From assembly GCF_005155025.1 (NCBI RefSeq), contig NZ_CP039731.1, positions 1,550,001 through 1,614,000 on the forward strand: a stretch of DNA of 64,000 nucleotides, given 5' to 3'. The translations under genes were made by a program, and so were the position numbers. This document shows positions 1 to 8,335 of this stretch, piece after piece. The DNA comes from Aquitalea aquatilis. Lineage in GTDB: Bacteria > Pseudomonadota > Gammaproteobacteria > Burkholderiales > Chromobacteriaceae. Position 1 is the first letter of the stretch, and the number at the start of each line of letters is the position of its first letter. Under the pieces are notes generated by a model. That model was not told where the DNA came from. It saw only the letters and a program-made list of their open reading frames with translations, and did no database searches.

Positions 1-142
1 CCAGCTTGAGTAAGGTAGATTTGCCGGCACCGGAATGGCCGGCCAAAAAAGCCATTTCACCAGTGTCGATGGTAAAGGAAAGATTCTTCAGGGCTTCGTT
101 GCCACCGGGATAACGCTTGGTGACCTGGTCGAACTGAATCAT
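1..142 (-). CDS. ftsE: Cell division ATP-binding protein FtsE (partial, N-terminus only)
   Basis: Only the first 47 codons lie in the window; the gene runs off the left edge. The translation opens MIQFDQVTKRYPGGNEALKN and contains the Walker A motif GHSGAGKST at residues 35-43, as in ABC ATPases of the FtsE family. FtsE works with the membrane protein FtsX at the inner membrane to activate septal peptidoglycan hydrolysis. It lies directly downstream of ftsY on the same strand, 112 bases away, which is the classic ftsY-ftsE-ftsX order and supports FtsE over other ABC ATPases. Confidence 0.9.
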   Translation of the reverse strand, partial: MIQFDQVTKRYPGGNEALKNLSFTIDTGEMAFLAGHSGAGKSTLLKL

Positions 143-254
143 GCGCTGCATTCCCCTTGATCCTGAGCTGCAGGCCAGCGTATTCGCCAGGGCCTGCCGG
201 GTGAGGTGTCGCCGGCAAGCAATCACCGGCGCGGGTCTCTATAAAGTGTGTCGA

Positions 255-1373
255 TCAGTCGAACAGGGCGTCGACATAATCCTTGCTGTTGAACGGGCGC
301 AGATCGTCGATGCTTTCGCCCACACCGACAAACCGTAGCGGAATCGGCCGCTGCTTGGCAATGGCGGCAATCACACCACCCTTGGCGGTGCCATCCAGCT
401 TGGTCAGAATCAGCCCGGTCAGGCCCAGGGCGTCATCGAATACCTTGACCTGGCTGATGGCGTTCTGGCCGATGTTGGCATCCAGCACCAGGATGATTTC
501 ATGTGGCGCATCCGGCAGCGCTTTCTGGATGACGCGCTTTACCTTTTTGATTTCTTCCATCAGATGCAGCTGGGTCGGCAGGCGCCCCGCCGTATCCGCC
601 AGTACGATGTCGATGCCACGGGCGGTAGCCGCCTGGATGGCATCAAAGCACACGGCAGCAGCGTCGCCACCTTGCTGGGCAATTACGGTGACATTGTTAC
701 GTTCGCCCCAGGCCATCAGCTGTTCGCGCGCAGCTGCGCGGAAGGTATCGCCAGCAGCCAGCAGCACGCTCTTGCCTTGCTGCTGATAGTACTTGGCCAG
801 CTTGCCAATCGAGGTGGTTTTCCCGGCACCATTCACCCCAGCCATCATGATGACAAAAGGCTTCTTGCCGCTGACATCCAGCGGCTTTTCCAGCGGGTGG
901 ATCAGATCATTGAGCGAATCCTTGAGTGCGCCTTTCAGCTCACTGCCGTCTTTCAGGCCCTTCAGGCTGACGCGCTCGCGCACATCCTGCAGCAGGTGCA
1001 CCGTGGCATCCATGCCCATGTCGGCGGTCAGTAGTACGGTTTCCAGCTCTTCGTACAACTCCTCATCGATCTTGCCACCGCCAAACAGGCCAGCCAGCGA
1101 TTTGCCCAGTTTGTCACGGGTTTTGGACAGACCAGTCTTGAGGCGTTCGGTCCAGCTCTGCTTGCGTGCCGGCGGTTCTGCTGCGGCACTGACGGGGGGA
1201 GGAGTCGGGTTCTCCGGCGCGGGTACGGGCGCCTCAGGGATGTCGGGTGTAGCAAGCGGTGTGGCTTGCAAGGTGGCGGGAGCCGCCGCCGGGATGTCTG
1301 CCGGCTGGCTGGCTAGGGGTTCTGCAGCCGGGGTTTCAACCGGCTTTGGCTTTTTCTTGAAGAAACTGAACAT
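255..1373 (-). CDS. ftsY: Signal recognition particle receptor FtsY
   Basis: FtsY is the SRP receptor GTPase that docks ribosome-nascent chain-SRP complexes to the inner membrane and SecYEG. The 372-residue protein has an N-terminal Lys-rich start followed by a Pro/Ala-rich acidic A-region (about residues 8-70), then the helical N domain and the GTPase G domain. Visible nucleotide motifs are GVNGAGKTT (G1, 179-187), DTAGR (G3, 260-264) and TKLD (G4, 324-327). The length is within the range of proteobacterial FtsY. It precedes ftsE, as in many proteobacteria. The low-complexity A-region is typical and poorly conserved. Confidence 0.97.
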   Translation of the reverse strand: MFSFFKKKPKPVETPAAEPLASQPADIPAAAPATLQATPLATPDIPEAPVPAPENPTPPPVSAAAEPPARKQSWTERLKTGLSKTRDKLGKSLAGLFGGGKIDEELYEELETVLLTADMGMDATVHLLQDVRERVSLKGLKDGSELKGALKDSLNDLIHPLEKPLDVSGKKPFVIMMAGVNGAGKTTSIGKLAKYYQQQGKSVLLAAGDTFRAAAREQLMAWGERNNVTVIAQQGGDAAAVCFDAIQAATARGIDIVLADTAGRLPTQLHLMEEIKKVKRVIQKALPDAPHEIILVLDANIGQNAISQVKVFDDALGLTGLILTKLDGTAKGGVIAAIAKQRPIPLRFVGVGESIDDLRPFNSKDYVDALFD

Positions 1374-2077
1374 GCGTCTGCGTAGTCAACGGTAGGCGAT
1401 AAATGGCTAAATTGTATCCTTAAATCAGCCACTGGGCAGAAACGATGGTGATGAAAGCCAAAGCCGGGCTGATTGGCCGTGGTGAAGGGCGTTGGCACTG
1501 TCGATTGGAGGAGGGCATTTAGCCTAACCAGCATGCCTATGCTGCTGCGCCCATGTCTGAAGGTGAAGGCAGGTCGCGGCTGCGGATGAGGTGAGTGGGT
1601 GAGTTTGCCAGTCACGTTGATTGGACGAGATGGTGTGCAAGCTGGGTGTTCTCAGGCTACGTCACCCGGCTAGGTGGCAAGCACCGTGTGCCACGGTGGT
1701 TTGTAATGGCATGGTTCCGCCGAAGCGGCATGCGCTGTTGATCAGGCTGATCAATCAAGCATTGTCATTGGGGCTATTTATCAAGCGATGGCTAATCGGC
1801 ATGCAGAAACCGGGTGTGTGTGCTTTGCTACCCACACGTCTATATAGAGCATAGAGGATGTGCCTGGCGCAGGCAGATTGGTAATGGCGCTGATGGGGCA
1901 TGTTGTGCTTGCCTGTGGCATGGCTACGCGGCGCTGTCTGCTTGTTGGTCCAGGGTCTTGTCTGGATACGCACTGTGACGGCGGGTGCGACACCTTTGAA
2001 CGCCAATCTGCGTCAGATGCAGCATGCCGGACGGGAAACGGGTAAACTCTCGCCCTTGAGTTTTTAGCCCAAGCGTC
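1374..2077. other. About 700 bases with no recognisable gene
   Basis: The stretch between the divergent ftsY and rsmD genes holds only short open frames (up to about 80 codons) whose translations resemble nothing I recognise and that lack good ribosome binding sites. I see no tRNA, no strong terminator and no long repeat. Promoters for ftsY (near 1374-1450) and rsmD (near 2000-2077) must lie here, but I could not place confident -35/-10 pairs. It may hold a degraded gene or a small RNA that I cannot detect. Confidence 0.5.
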
Positions 2078-2638
2078 ATGAATCAACAGCGAAACAAAGT
2101 CCGAATCATCGGCGGCCAGTATCGTCGTCGCTTGCTGCCCTTTCCGGATGCCGAAGGTTTGCGCCCAACGCCGGACCGGGTGCGGGAGACGGTATTCAAC
2201 TGGCTGGGTCAGGAATTGCACGGCAAGCGCTGTCTCGACCTGTTCGCCGGCAGCGGCGCCCTCGGTTTCGAAGCGGCCTCGCGCGCAGCGGCACGTGTGG
2301 TCATGGTGGAAAAGTCGCGCAAGGTAGCGGAATCGCTCAAGGCCAATCGCCAGTTGCTCGCGGCGCATGCCATCGACGTCGTCCCAATGGATGCCTTGCT
2401 GTACCTGAAAAGCTGTCGAGAGCAATTTGACATCATTTTCGTCGATCCGCCGTATGACTCCAGCTTGCTGCAGCAGGCATTGCCCTTGTTGCAGCCGTTG
2501 CTGGCTACTGACGGCGTATTGTATTTCGAAGCCAGGCACTGGCCGGAAAGTTTGCCAGGCTGGCAGATCCTGAAGCAGGACAAGGCCGGCATGGTGCATT
2601 ACGCACTGGTCCGGCCTGCGACTGAAGAATCGCTGTAA
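2078..2638 (+). CDS. rsmD: 16S rRNA (guanine966-N2)-methyltransferase RsmD
   Basis: RsmD transfers a methyl group from S-adenosylmethionine to N2 of G966 in 16S rRNA during 30S assembly. The 186-residue protein shows the SAM-binding motif LDLFAGSGA (53-61) and the catalytic DPPY motif (123-126) characteristic of N2-guanine/N6-adenine methyltransferases. The early segment RIIGGQYRRRLLPFP is a family hallmark. The length matches the family. The partner gene coaD, often next to rsmD, is absent; a ferredoxin gene follows after 99 bases instead, an arrangement also common in betaproteobacteria. Confidence 0.95.
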   Translation: MNQQRNKVRIIGGQYRRRLLPFPDAEGLRPTPDRVRETVFNWLGQELHGKRCLDLFAGSGALGFEAASRAAARVVMVEKSRKVAESLKANRQLLAAHAIDVVPMDALLYLKSCREQFDIIFVDPPYDSSLLQQALPLLQPLLATDGVLYFEARHWPESLPGWQILKQDKAGMVHYALVRPATEESL

Positions 2639-2719
2639 TACGTAGGCAGGTCGCCGCATAAGGATATAACGGGGCGAACTTGCGACCGTGCTGCACGGAT
2701 GACAGAATCAATACTGTGA

Positions 2720-2989
<270 letters not shown>

Positions 2990-3019
2990 TTGAAGCTAAG
3001 TGCTTGATGAAAAAGACAG

Positions 3020-3051
3020 AGCCCCGCAGTTTGCGGGGCTTTGTTCTTTTT
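3020..3051 (+). terminator. Intrinsic terminator after the ferredoxin gene
   Basis: A perfect 9-base-pair stem (AGCCCCGCA / TGCGGGGCT) with a three-base loop is followed by a T-rich tract, TTGTTCTTTTT. It sits 30 bases after the ferredoxin stop codon and before the tRNA promoter, separating the two transcription units. Confidence 0.93.
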
Positions 3052-3087
3052 CTGGCAAAAATAATGAAAAAAATTGCAGCACAGGTG

Positions 3088-3116
3088 TTGACGAGGGAAG
3101 TGGGTATCTATACTAT
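3088..3116 (+). promoter_or_regulatory. Candidate sigma-70 promoter of the tRNA-tuf operon
   Basis: A TTGACG -35 box (3088-3093) is followed, after 17 bases, by TACTAT (3111-3116); an overlapping TATACT (3109-3114) gives a better -10 but a 15-base spacer. The position, just before tRNA-Tyr and after a terminator, fits a strong stable-RNA promoter. The choice of -10 is uncertain. Confidence 0.6.
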
Positions 3117-3128
3117 TCGGGTCTCTCA

Positions 3129-3214
3129 GGGGGGGTTACCCCAGCGGTCAACGGGTCCGGACTGTAAATCCGGCGGCTCAGCCTTCGAAGGTTCGAATCC
3201 TTCTCCCCCCACCA
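3129..3214 (+). tRNA. tRNA-Tyr (GTA)
   Basis: Class II tRNA of 86 bases with a long variable arm, anticodon GTA in the loop ACTGTAAATC, a seven-pair acceptor (GGGGGGG with TCCCCCC, one G-U pair), the T-loop TTCGAAT and an encoded CCA end. It is first in a tRNA-Tyr, tRNA-Gly, tRNA-Thr, tuf transcript, resembling the thrU-tyrU-glyT-thrT-tufB operon of Escherichia coli. Confidence 0.97.
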
Positions 3215-3267
3215 GAATTTTTTACGTCTTGGCGGCGTGTAGTTTGAAGGCCGTATAGTTGTTGCAG

Positions 3268-3341
3268 GCGGGTGTAGCTCAATGGTAGAGCAGAAGCCTT
3301 CCAAGCTTACGACGAGGGTTCGATTCCCTTCACCCGCTCCA
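3268..3341 (+). tRNA. tRNA-Gly (TCC)
   Basis: A 74-base cloverleaf with acceptor GCGGGTG/CACCCGC, D-arm GCTC...GAGC, anticodon TCC in CTTCCAA, T-loop TTCGATT and an encoded CCA. The outermost anticodon-stem pair is a G-A mismatch. It lies 53 bases after tRNA-Tyr in the same operon. Confidence 0.97.
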
Positions 3342-3362
3342 AGCGTTAATGCCTGTTAAAGG

Positions 3363-3437
<75 letters not shown>

Positions 3438-3476
3438 CCCATTTGTTTGTAGTTATTCAAATCAGGAAATTTTGCC

Positions 3477-4667
3477 ATGGCTAAGGAAAAGTTCGAGCGG
3501 ACCAAACCGCACGTAAACGTCGGCACCATCGGTCACGTTGACCATGGTAAGACCACCCTGACCGCAGCGATCACCACCATTCTGTCGAAGAAGTTCGGTG
3601 GCGAAGCCAAGGACTACTCCCAGATCGACAGCGCGCCGGAAGAAAAGGCACGTGGTATTACCATTAATACCGCGCACGTAGAATACGAAACCGAAGCACG
3701 TCACTACGCTCACGTAGACTGCCCGGGTCACGCTGACTACGTTAAGAACATGATTACCGGTGCAGCCCAGATGGACGGTGCTATCCTGGTATGTTCCGCT
3801 GCTGACGGCCCGATGCCGCAAACTCGCGAACACATCCTGCTGTCCCGTCAGGTTGGCGTACCGTTCATCATCGTTTACCTGAACAAGGCTGACCTGGTTG
3901 ACGACGCTGAGCTGCTGGAACTGGTTGAAATGGAAGTGCGCGATCTGCTGTCTTCCTATGACTTCCCGGGCGATGACACTCCGGTGGTAATCGGTTCGGC
4001 TCGTCTGGCACTGGAAGGCGACCAATCCGAAATGGGCGAACCGTCCATCTTTCGTCTGGCCGATGCTCTGGACTCCTACATCCCGACTCCGGAACGTGCA
4101 GTTGACAAGCCGTTCCTGCTGCCGATCGAAGACGTGTTCTCGATCTCCGGTCGCGGTACTGTAGTAACGGGTCGTGTAGAGCGTGGCATTGTTAAGGTTG
4201 GTGAAGAATTGGAAATCGTGGGCCTGAAGGCAACTGCGAAGACCACCTGCACCGGCGTTGAAATGTTCCGCAAGCTGTTGGACCAAGGTCAGGCTGGTGA
4301 CAACGTAGGCGTACTGCTGCGTGGCACCAAGCGTGAAGACGTAGAGCGTGGCCAGGTTCTGGCCAAGCCGGGCACGATCACCCCGCACACCAAGTTCGCT
4401 GCTTCGGTATACGTACTGAGCAAGGACGAAGGCGGCCGTCACACCCCGTTCTTCGCTAACTACCGTCCGCAGTTCTACTTCCGTACTACCGACGTGACTG
4501 GTGCAGTAACTCTGTCCGAAGGCGTGGAAATGGTAATGCCGGGTGACAACGTAGAAATCACCGTAGAACTGATCGCTCCGATCGCTATGGAAGAAGGTCT
4601 GCGTTTCGCCATCCGTGAAGGCGGCCGTACTGTTGGCGCCGGCGTGGTAGCAAAAATTCTTGCTTGA
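3477..4667 (+). CDS. tuf: Elongation factor Tu, copy 1
   Basis: EF-Tu is the GTPase that delivers aminoacyl-tRNA to the ribosomal A site. The 396-residue sequence has GHVDHGKT (G1, residues 19-26), DCPGHADY (G3) and NKAD (G4), followed by the two beta-barrel domains. It is cotranscribed with three upstream tRNA genes and is followed by tRNA-Trp. It differs from the second tuf gene (20069-21259) at only two residues, Thr9 versus Asn9 and Leu395 versus Ile395, and at DNA level the interior is almost identical, pointing to gene conversion. Confidence 0.99.
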   Translation: MAKEKFERTKPHVNVGTIGHVDHGKTTLTAAITTILSKKFGGEAKDYSQIDSAPEEKARGITINTAHVEYETEARHYAHVDCPGHADYVKNMITGAAQMDGAILVCSAADGPMPQTREHILLSRQVGVPFIIVYLNKADLVDDAELLELVEMEVRDLLSSYDFPGDDTPVVIGSARLALEGDQSEMGEPSIFRLADALDSYIPTPERAVDKPFLLPIEDVFSISGRGTVVTGRVERGIVKVGEELEIVGLKATAKTTCTGVEMFRKLLDQGQAGDNVGVLLRGTKREDVERGQVLAKPGTITPHTKFAASVYVLSKDEGGRHTPFFANYRPQFYFRTTDVTGAVTLSEGVEMVMPGDNVEITVELIAPIAMEEGLRFAIREGGRTVGAGVVAKILA

Positions 4668-4680
4668 TTAATAGGTTTAT

Positions 4681-4756
4681 AGGCCAGTAGCTCAATTGGT
4701 AGAGTATCGGTCTCCAAAACCGAGGGTTGGGGGTTCGAGACCCTCCTGGCCTGCCA
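4681..4756 (+). tRNA. tRNA-Trp (CCA)
   Basis: A 76-base cloverleaf with acceptor AGGCCAG/CTGGCCT, anticodon CCA in TCTCCAAAA, T-loop TTCGAGA, discriminator G and an encoded CCA. It lies 13 bases after the tuf stop codon, so it is almost certainly processed from the tuf transcript, and precedes secE-nusG as in many proteobacteria. Confidence 0.97.
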
Positions 4757-4761
4757 ATTAA

Positions 4762-4794
4762 GACCAGCCGGCGCTTTGCGCCGGTTGGTCTTTT
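4762..4794 (+). terminator. Intrinsic terminator between tRNA-Trp and secE
   Basis: A 13-pair stem (GACCAGCCGGCGC with GCGCCGGTTGGTC, one G-U) closes a TTT loop and is followed by TTTT. It ends only about 30 bases before the secE ATG. The T-tract is short, so partial read-through into secE is plausible. Confidence 0.85.
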
Positions 4795-4823
4795 GTCGCA
4801 TACGCGCAGAGAACATTCCGCAC

Positions 4824-5180
4824 ATGGAAATGCAAGATAAACTCAAGCTGGCTTTGGCCGGTCTGTTGGTAGTGGCCGGTGTTGTTGGCTTCTACATGAT
4901 TCCTGAAGACCAGGGCGTGTTGCGCGCGCTGGCATTCATTGCTGGCGTTGCGCTGGCGGCGGGTGCGGTTTGGTTGTCGCATCCGGGCAAGGATTTTGTT
5001 GCCTATGCCAATGACTCGCTGGTCGAGGCGCGCAAGGTTGTGTGGCCGACGCGCAAAGAAGCCATGCAAATGACCGGCATGGTTTTCGTCTTCGTTCTGG
5101 TATTGGCCCTGTTCATGTGGATGGTGGATTCGGGTCTGTCCTGGTTGTTTTACGATGTAATTCTTGGTCGAGGTAGATAA
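4824..5180 (+). CDS. secE: Preprotein translocase subunit SecE
   Basis: SecE clamps the SecY channel in the inner membrane and is essential for Sec-dependent export. I place the start at the ATG giving [16 protein letters not shown] (118 residues), because the longer in-frame extension runs back into the terminator hairpin. Three hydrophobic segments are visible (about 8-26, 33-51 and 86-112), as in E. coli SecE. The conserved cytoplasmic motif [13 protein letters not shown] (68-80) precedes the last segment. Its stop codon overlaps the nusG start (TAATG). Confidence 0.95.
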   Translation: MEMQDKLKLALAGLLVVAGVVGFYMIPEDQGVLRALAFIAGVALAAGAVWLSHPGKDFVAYANDSLVEARKVVWPTRKEAMQMTGMVFVFVLVLALFMWMVDSGLSWLFYDVILGRGR

Positions 5181-5713
5181 TGGCAAAGCGCTGGTATGTT
5201 GTGCATGCTTATTCTGGTTTTGAGAAGAGTGTGCAGAAGGCGCTGCGTGAGCGCATCGAGCGTTCCGAGGTTGCTGACCTGTTCGGTCAGATCCTTGTTC
5301 CGGTCGAAGAGGTGGTGGACGTCAAGAACGGTCGCCGCTCCATTACCGAGCGCAAGTTCTTCCCCGGTTACGTGCTGGTCGAAATGGACATGACCGACGA
5401 TACCTGGCACTTGGTGAAGAGCACTCCCAAGGTGACTGGTTTTGTTGGTGGTACGGCTAACCGCCCGGCGCCGATTTCCAAGAAGGAAGTCGAGGCCATC
5501 ATGCAGCAGATGCAAGAGGGTGTGGAGAAGCCGAAGCCGAAGGTGCTGTTTGAAGTGGGTGAGAAGGTCCGTGTTATCGATGGTCCCTTCAATGACTTCA
5601 ATGGCTCGGTGGATGAGGTTAATTACGAGCGCAACAAGTTGCGTGTGTCTGTGCAGATTTTTGGTCGCGACACGCCGGTTGAGCTTGAATTCAGTCAGGT
5701 AGAAAAGCTGTAA
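5180..5713 (+). CDS. nusG: Transcription elongation/antitermination factor NusG
   Basis: NusG binds RNA polymerase and couples it to Rho or to ribosomal protein S10. The 177-residue protein starts [16 protein letters not shown], the NGN-domain signature, and ends with a KOW domain containing [17 protein letters not shown]. The length matches the family. It overlaps secE by one base and is followed by a promoter for rplK, so secE-nusG forms its own short unit. Confidence 0.98.
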   Translation: MAKRWYVVHAYSGFEKSVQKALRERIERSEVADLFGQILVPVEEVVDVKNGRRSITERKFFPGYVLVEMDMTDDTWHLVKSTPKVTGFVGGTANRPAPISKKEVEAIMQQMQEGVEKPKPKVLFEVGEKVRVIDGPFNDFNGSVDEVNYERNKLRVSVQIFGRDTPVELEFSQVEKL

Positions 5714-5719
5714 TTCTGC

Positions 5720-5748
5720 TTGGCAGTTAGTTTGTAAGCGTATATACT
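5720..5748 (+). promoter_or_regulatory. Sigma-70 promoter for rplK-rplA
   Basis: TTGGCA (5720-5725), a 17-base spacer and TATACT (5743-5748) form a near-consensus promoter immediately after the nusG stop codon. It would start transcription near 5755, about 57 bases upstream of rplK. Confidence 0.8.
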
Positions 5749-5763
5749 CTTGCGCTTTCGTCC

Positions 5764-5793
5764 GGGAAGCGAGTGCACGCTCGCGCTATACCC
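5764..5793 (+). promoter_or_regulatory. Candidate L1-binding leader hairpin upstream of rplK
   Basis: The short 5' leader holds a stem GCGAG/CTCGC (5769-5773 with 5780-5784) enclosed by GGG (5764-5766) and CCC (5791-5793), with an asymmetric internal loop. L1 represses the rplK-rplA operon by binding a leader hairpin of this general shape in other bacteria. The assignment rests on position and shape only. Confidence 0.35.
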
Positions 5794-5811
5794 ATTTTAG
5801 GAGTTTTAAAC

Positions 5812-6243
5812 GTGGCAAAGAAAATTGTCGGCTATGTAAAGCTGCAAGTGCCCGCTGGTAAGGCCAACCCGTCCCCTCCGATCGGTCCGGCCCTTGGTCA
5901 GCGTGGTCTGAACATCATGGAATTCTGCAAGGCGTTCAACGCCCAGACCCAAGGCATCGAGCCGGGCCTGCCGATTCCGGTTGTGATCACTGCTTATGCA
6001 GACAAGTCCTTCACCTTCATCATGAAGACGCCGCCGGCGACCATTCTGCTGAAGAAGGCTGCTGGTATCAAGTCCGGTTCCGCCAAGCCGCATACCGACA
6101 AGGTAGGCAAGGTAAGCCGTGCTCAGCTGGAAGAAATCGCCAAGACCAAGCAGCCGGATCTGACCGCTGCTGATCTGGACGCCGCTGTACGCACCATCGC
6201 CGGCTCCGCCCGTTCGATGGGTCTTGAAGTGGAGGGTGTGTAA
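5812..6243 (+). CDS. rplK: 50S ribosomal protein L11
   Basis: L11 forms the GTPase-associated stalk base with 23S rRNA and contacts EF-G and RelA. I start it at GTG 5812, preceded by TTAGGAG at 8-base spacing, giving 143 residues ([20 protein letters not shown]), the usual family length; the frame is open a little further upstream but that part overlaps the leader. The Pro-rich NTD ([15 protein letters not shown]) and the RNA-binding CTD are intact. The stop codon directly abuts the rplA ATG. Confidence 0.97.
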   Translation: MAKKIVGYVKLQVPAGKANPSPPIGPALGQRGLNIMEFCKAFNAQTQGIEPGLPIPVVITAYADKSFTFIMKTPPATILLKKAAGIKSGSAKPHTDKVGKVSRAQLEEIAKTKQPDLTAADLDAAVRTIAGSARSMGLEVEGV

Positions 6244-6939
6244 ATGGCCAAGCTTTCCAAGCGCCTGCAAACCCTGAAGGCAACTGTTGATCGCAACAAG
6301 CTGTACGCTGTTGAAGAAGCAATTGCTCTGGTTAAGACCGCAGCTACCGCCAAGTTTGATGAGTCGATCGATATCGCCATCAACCTGGGTGTTGATCCGC
6401 GTAAATCCGACCAAGTAGTTCGTGGTTCGGTTGTTCTGCCGCGTGGTACTGGTAAGTCGGTACGCGTTGCTGTATTTGCTCAAGGTGCCAACGCCGAAGC
6501 CGCCAAGGCTGCCGGTGCTGAAGTTGTCGGTTTCGACGACCTGGCCGAGCAAGTGAAAGCCGGCAACCTGAACTTCGACGTAGTCATTGCTTCCCCGGAT
6601 GCAATGCGCGTTGTTGGTCAGCTGGGTCAAATCCTCGGCCCGCGTGGCCTGATGCCGAACCCGAAGGTTGGTACTGTTACCCCGAACGTTGCCGAAGCCG
6701 TGAAAAACGCTAAGGCCGGTCAGGTTCAATACCGTACCGACAAGGCAGGTATCATTCACGCTACTATCGGTCGCGCTTCTTTCGAAGCCGATGCGCTGCG
6801 TGAAAACTTCACCGCTCTGGTTGATGCCCTGGTGAAAGCCAAGCCGGCAGCCTCCAAGGGCGTGTATCTGAAAAAGATCGCCGTATCCAGCACCATGGGT
6901 ATTGGCGCTCGTGTAGATACCAGCTCGATCAGCGCCTAA
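6244..6939 (+). CDS. rplA: 50S ribosomal protein L1
   Basis: L1 forms the mobile L1 stalk that guides tRNA out of the E site and is the translational autoregulator of the rplK-rplA operon. The 231-residue sequence shows typical family blocks such as [12 protein letters not shown] and the start [12 protein letters not shown]. The ATG follows the rplK stop codon with no gap, implying translational coupling. It is followed by hairpins and the rplJ leader, not by rplJ directly. Confidence 0.98.
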   Translation: MAKLSKRLQTLKATVDRNKLYAVEEAIALVKTAATAKFDESIDIAINLGVDPRKSDQVVRGSVVLPRGTGKSVRVAVFAQGANAEAAKAAGAEVVGFDDLAEQVKAGNLNFDVVIASPDAMRVVGQLGQILGPRGLMPNPKVGTVTPNVAEAVKNAKAGQVQYRTDKAGIIHATIGRASFEADALRENFTALVDALVKAKPAASKGVYLKKIAVSSTMGIGARVDTSSISA

Positions 6940-6953
6940 GCTGATGCGAGTTA

Positions 6954-7007
6954 GGCAGGGCGGTTCGCCGCCTTGCCATTGGCTTTGGGCTGGCAAGCTT
7001 GCTTGCC
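6954..7007 (+). other. Two stem-loops after rplA
   Basis: A 10-pair stem (GGCAGGGCGG/CCGCCTTGCC, one G-U) closed by a UUCG tetraloop occupies 6954-6977, followed by a second perfect inverted repeat, GGCAAGC/GCTTGCC, at 6992-7007. Neither has a clear T-tract, so they look like mRNA stabilising or processing structures or weak terminators between rplKA and rplJL. Confidence 0.6.
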
Positions 7008-7020
7008 GGATTGTCAAAGA

Positions 7021-7086
7021 CCGTAGGTGCCGCAAGGCTTAATCGCAAACCGCTGCCCAGCGGTAAGTATCCTACGCAGATGGTGT
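7021..7086 (+). promoter_or_regulatory. Ribosomal protein L10 leader (rplJL autoregulatory element)
   Basis: A closing stem CGTAGG (7022-7027) with CCTACG (7071-7076) encloses two hairpins: GCC-GCAA-GGC (7029-7038) and CCGCTG/CAGCGG (7050-7063). CAGATGGTG follows the closing stem. This matches the conserved kink-turn leader to which L10 or L10(L12)4 binds to repress rplJL translation. Unusually, it is separated from rplJ by a tRNA-Thr gene. Confidence 0.75.
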
Positions 7087-7115
7087 ACCCGTAGTAGGCT
7101 TCTGAAGAGTTCAGG

Positions 7116-7190
<75 letters not shown>

Positions 7191-7224
7191 GTTTCCCTTC
7201 TCTATGTTGTCTCCTGATAGGTCG

Positions 7225-7256
7225 CCGCTGCAAAGCGGAGCAGAAATTTTTCTGCT
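7225..7256 (+). other. Two small hairpins between tRNA-Thr and rplJ
   Basis: CCGCT-GCAA-AGCGG (7225-7238) is followed immediately by AGCAGAAA-TT-TTTCTGCT (7239-7256) and TTCATTTC. The second resembles a weak intrinsic terminator; both end just before the rplJ ribosome binding site (AGGAGG, 7269-7274) and could modulate rplJ expression. Confidence 0.5.
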
Positions 7257-7280
7257 TCATTTCAGTCTAGGAGGTAGACC

Positions 7281-7775
7281 TTGAGTCTCAATATCGAAGA
7301 TAAAAAGGCAGTCGTCGCTGCTGTAGCTGCCGAGCTGGCCGCTGCTCAGACCCTCGTCATCGCCGAATATCGGGGCATCGAGGTAAGCAGCATGACCAAG
7401 CTGCGCGCTCAGGCGCGTGCGCAAGGAGTTTACCTGCGCGTTCTGAAGAACACGCTGGTACGCCGTGCGGTAGCTGGTACCCAATTCGAAGCGCTGGCCG
7501 AACAAATGGTTGGCCCGCTCGTTTACGGTATCTCTACCGATCCGGTTGCTGCTGCCAAGGTGCTGCATCAATTTGCCAAGGCTGACGACAAGATCATCGT
7601 CAAGGCAGGTTCTTACAATGGCGACGTGCTGAATGCTGCTCAGGTTGCTGAGCTGGCTTCTATCCCGAGCCGCGAAGAACTGCTGTCCAAGCTTCTCTAC
7701 GTTATGCAGGCTCCGGTTGCAGGCTTCGCCCGCGCCCTGGCAGCACTGGCAGAGAAGCAAGCCGAAGCCGCTTAA
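7281..7775 (+). CDS. rplJ: 50S ribosomal protein L10
   Basis: L10 anchors L7/L12 dimers to the GTPase-associated centre and autoregulates rplJL. The start is TTG, chosen because a perfect AGGAGG lies six bases upstream and the resulting N-terminus ([19 protein letters not shown]) matches Neisserial L10; no in-frame ATG is available nearby. The 164-residue length is normal. The block [14 protein letters not shown] is the rRNA-binding signature. The rplL gene follows after 36 bases. Confidence 0.97.
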   Translation: MSLNIEDKKAVVAAVAAELAAAQTLVIAEYRGIEVSSMTKLRAQARAQGVYLRVLKNTLVRRAVAGTQFEALAEQMVGPLVYGISTDPVAAAKVLHQFAKADDKIIVKAGSYNGDVLNAAQVAELASIPSREELLSKLLYVMQAPVAGFARALAALAEKQAEAA

Positions 7776-7811
7776 CTTATTTGATTCTTATAGAATTCAG
7801 GAGATTTTTAC

Positions 7812-8180
7812 ATGGCAATCACCAAAGAAGACATCCTCGAAGCCGTTGCTGGTCTGACCGTAATGGAACTGAACGACCTGGTTAAGGCGTTCGAAGAGAA
7901 GTTCGGCGTTTCCGCTGCTGCCGTTGCCGTTGCCGGCCCGGCTGCTGGTGCCGCTGCTGTTGAAGAAAAAACCGAGTTTGACGTTGTTCTGAACGCTGCT
8001 GGCGACAACAAGGTAAACGTGATCAAGGTTGTTCGTGCTATCACCGGTCTGGGCCTGAAAGAAGCCAAGGACATGGTTGACGGCGCTCCGAAGACCGTGA
8101 AAGAAGCCGTTTCCAAGGCTGAAGCTGAAGAAGTTCTGAAGCAACTGACCGAAGCCGGTGCCAAGGCTGAAATCAAATAA
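7812..8180 (+). CDS. rplL: 50S ribosomal protein L7/L12
   Basis: L7/L12 is the multi-copy acidic stalk protein that recruits translational GTPases. The 122-residue sequence has an N-terminal dimerisation domain, an Ala/Gly/Val-rich hinge (about 38-52) and the conserved C-terminal domain with [25 protein letters not shown] precedes the ATG by eight bases. A strong hairpin directly follows the gene, consistent with higher rplJL than rpoBC expression. Confidence 0.99.
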   Translation: MAITKEDILEAVAGLTVMELNDLVKAFEEKFGVSAAAVAVAGPAAGAAAVEEKTEFDVVLNAAGDNKVNVIKVVRAITGLGLKEAKDMVDGAPKTVKEAVSKAEAEEVLKQLTEAGAKAEIK

Positions 8181-8202
8181 TCTTCTTTGAAAAAAGAAGG
8201 TG

Positions 8203-8232
8203 AGGCTGGCGGAGAAATCCGCCAGCCTTATT
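8203..8232 (+). terminator. rplL-rpoB attenuator hairpin
   Basis: A perfect 11-base-pair stem (AGGCTGGCGGA/TCCGCCAGCCT) with a GAAA tetraloop is followed by TATTGCG, a weak T-tract. This matches the partial terminator/RNase processing site known between rplL and rpoB in E. coli, which lowers rpoBC expression relative to rplJL. Confidence 0.75.
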
Positions 8233-8335
8233 GCGCTTGTAATTGGCCGAAACAAAGATAGTAAAAGCCAGCAATTACCCGGCGTGGCTGCTGACTTTTG
8301 GTTTCTTGCGCCACTACCACCTCGATGGAGACTCT

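Noticed and set aside
1781-2659. 292-codon minus-strand open frame overlapping rsmD
   Set aside because: It lies mostly antisense to the well-supported rsmD and its translation matches no family; judged a shadow.
8243-8335. N-terminal extension of RpoB by 31 residues
   Set aside because: The extension has no family resemblance and no good ribosome binding site, while ATG 8336 has GGAG at five bases and gives the universal N-terminus.
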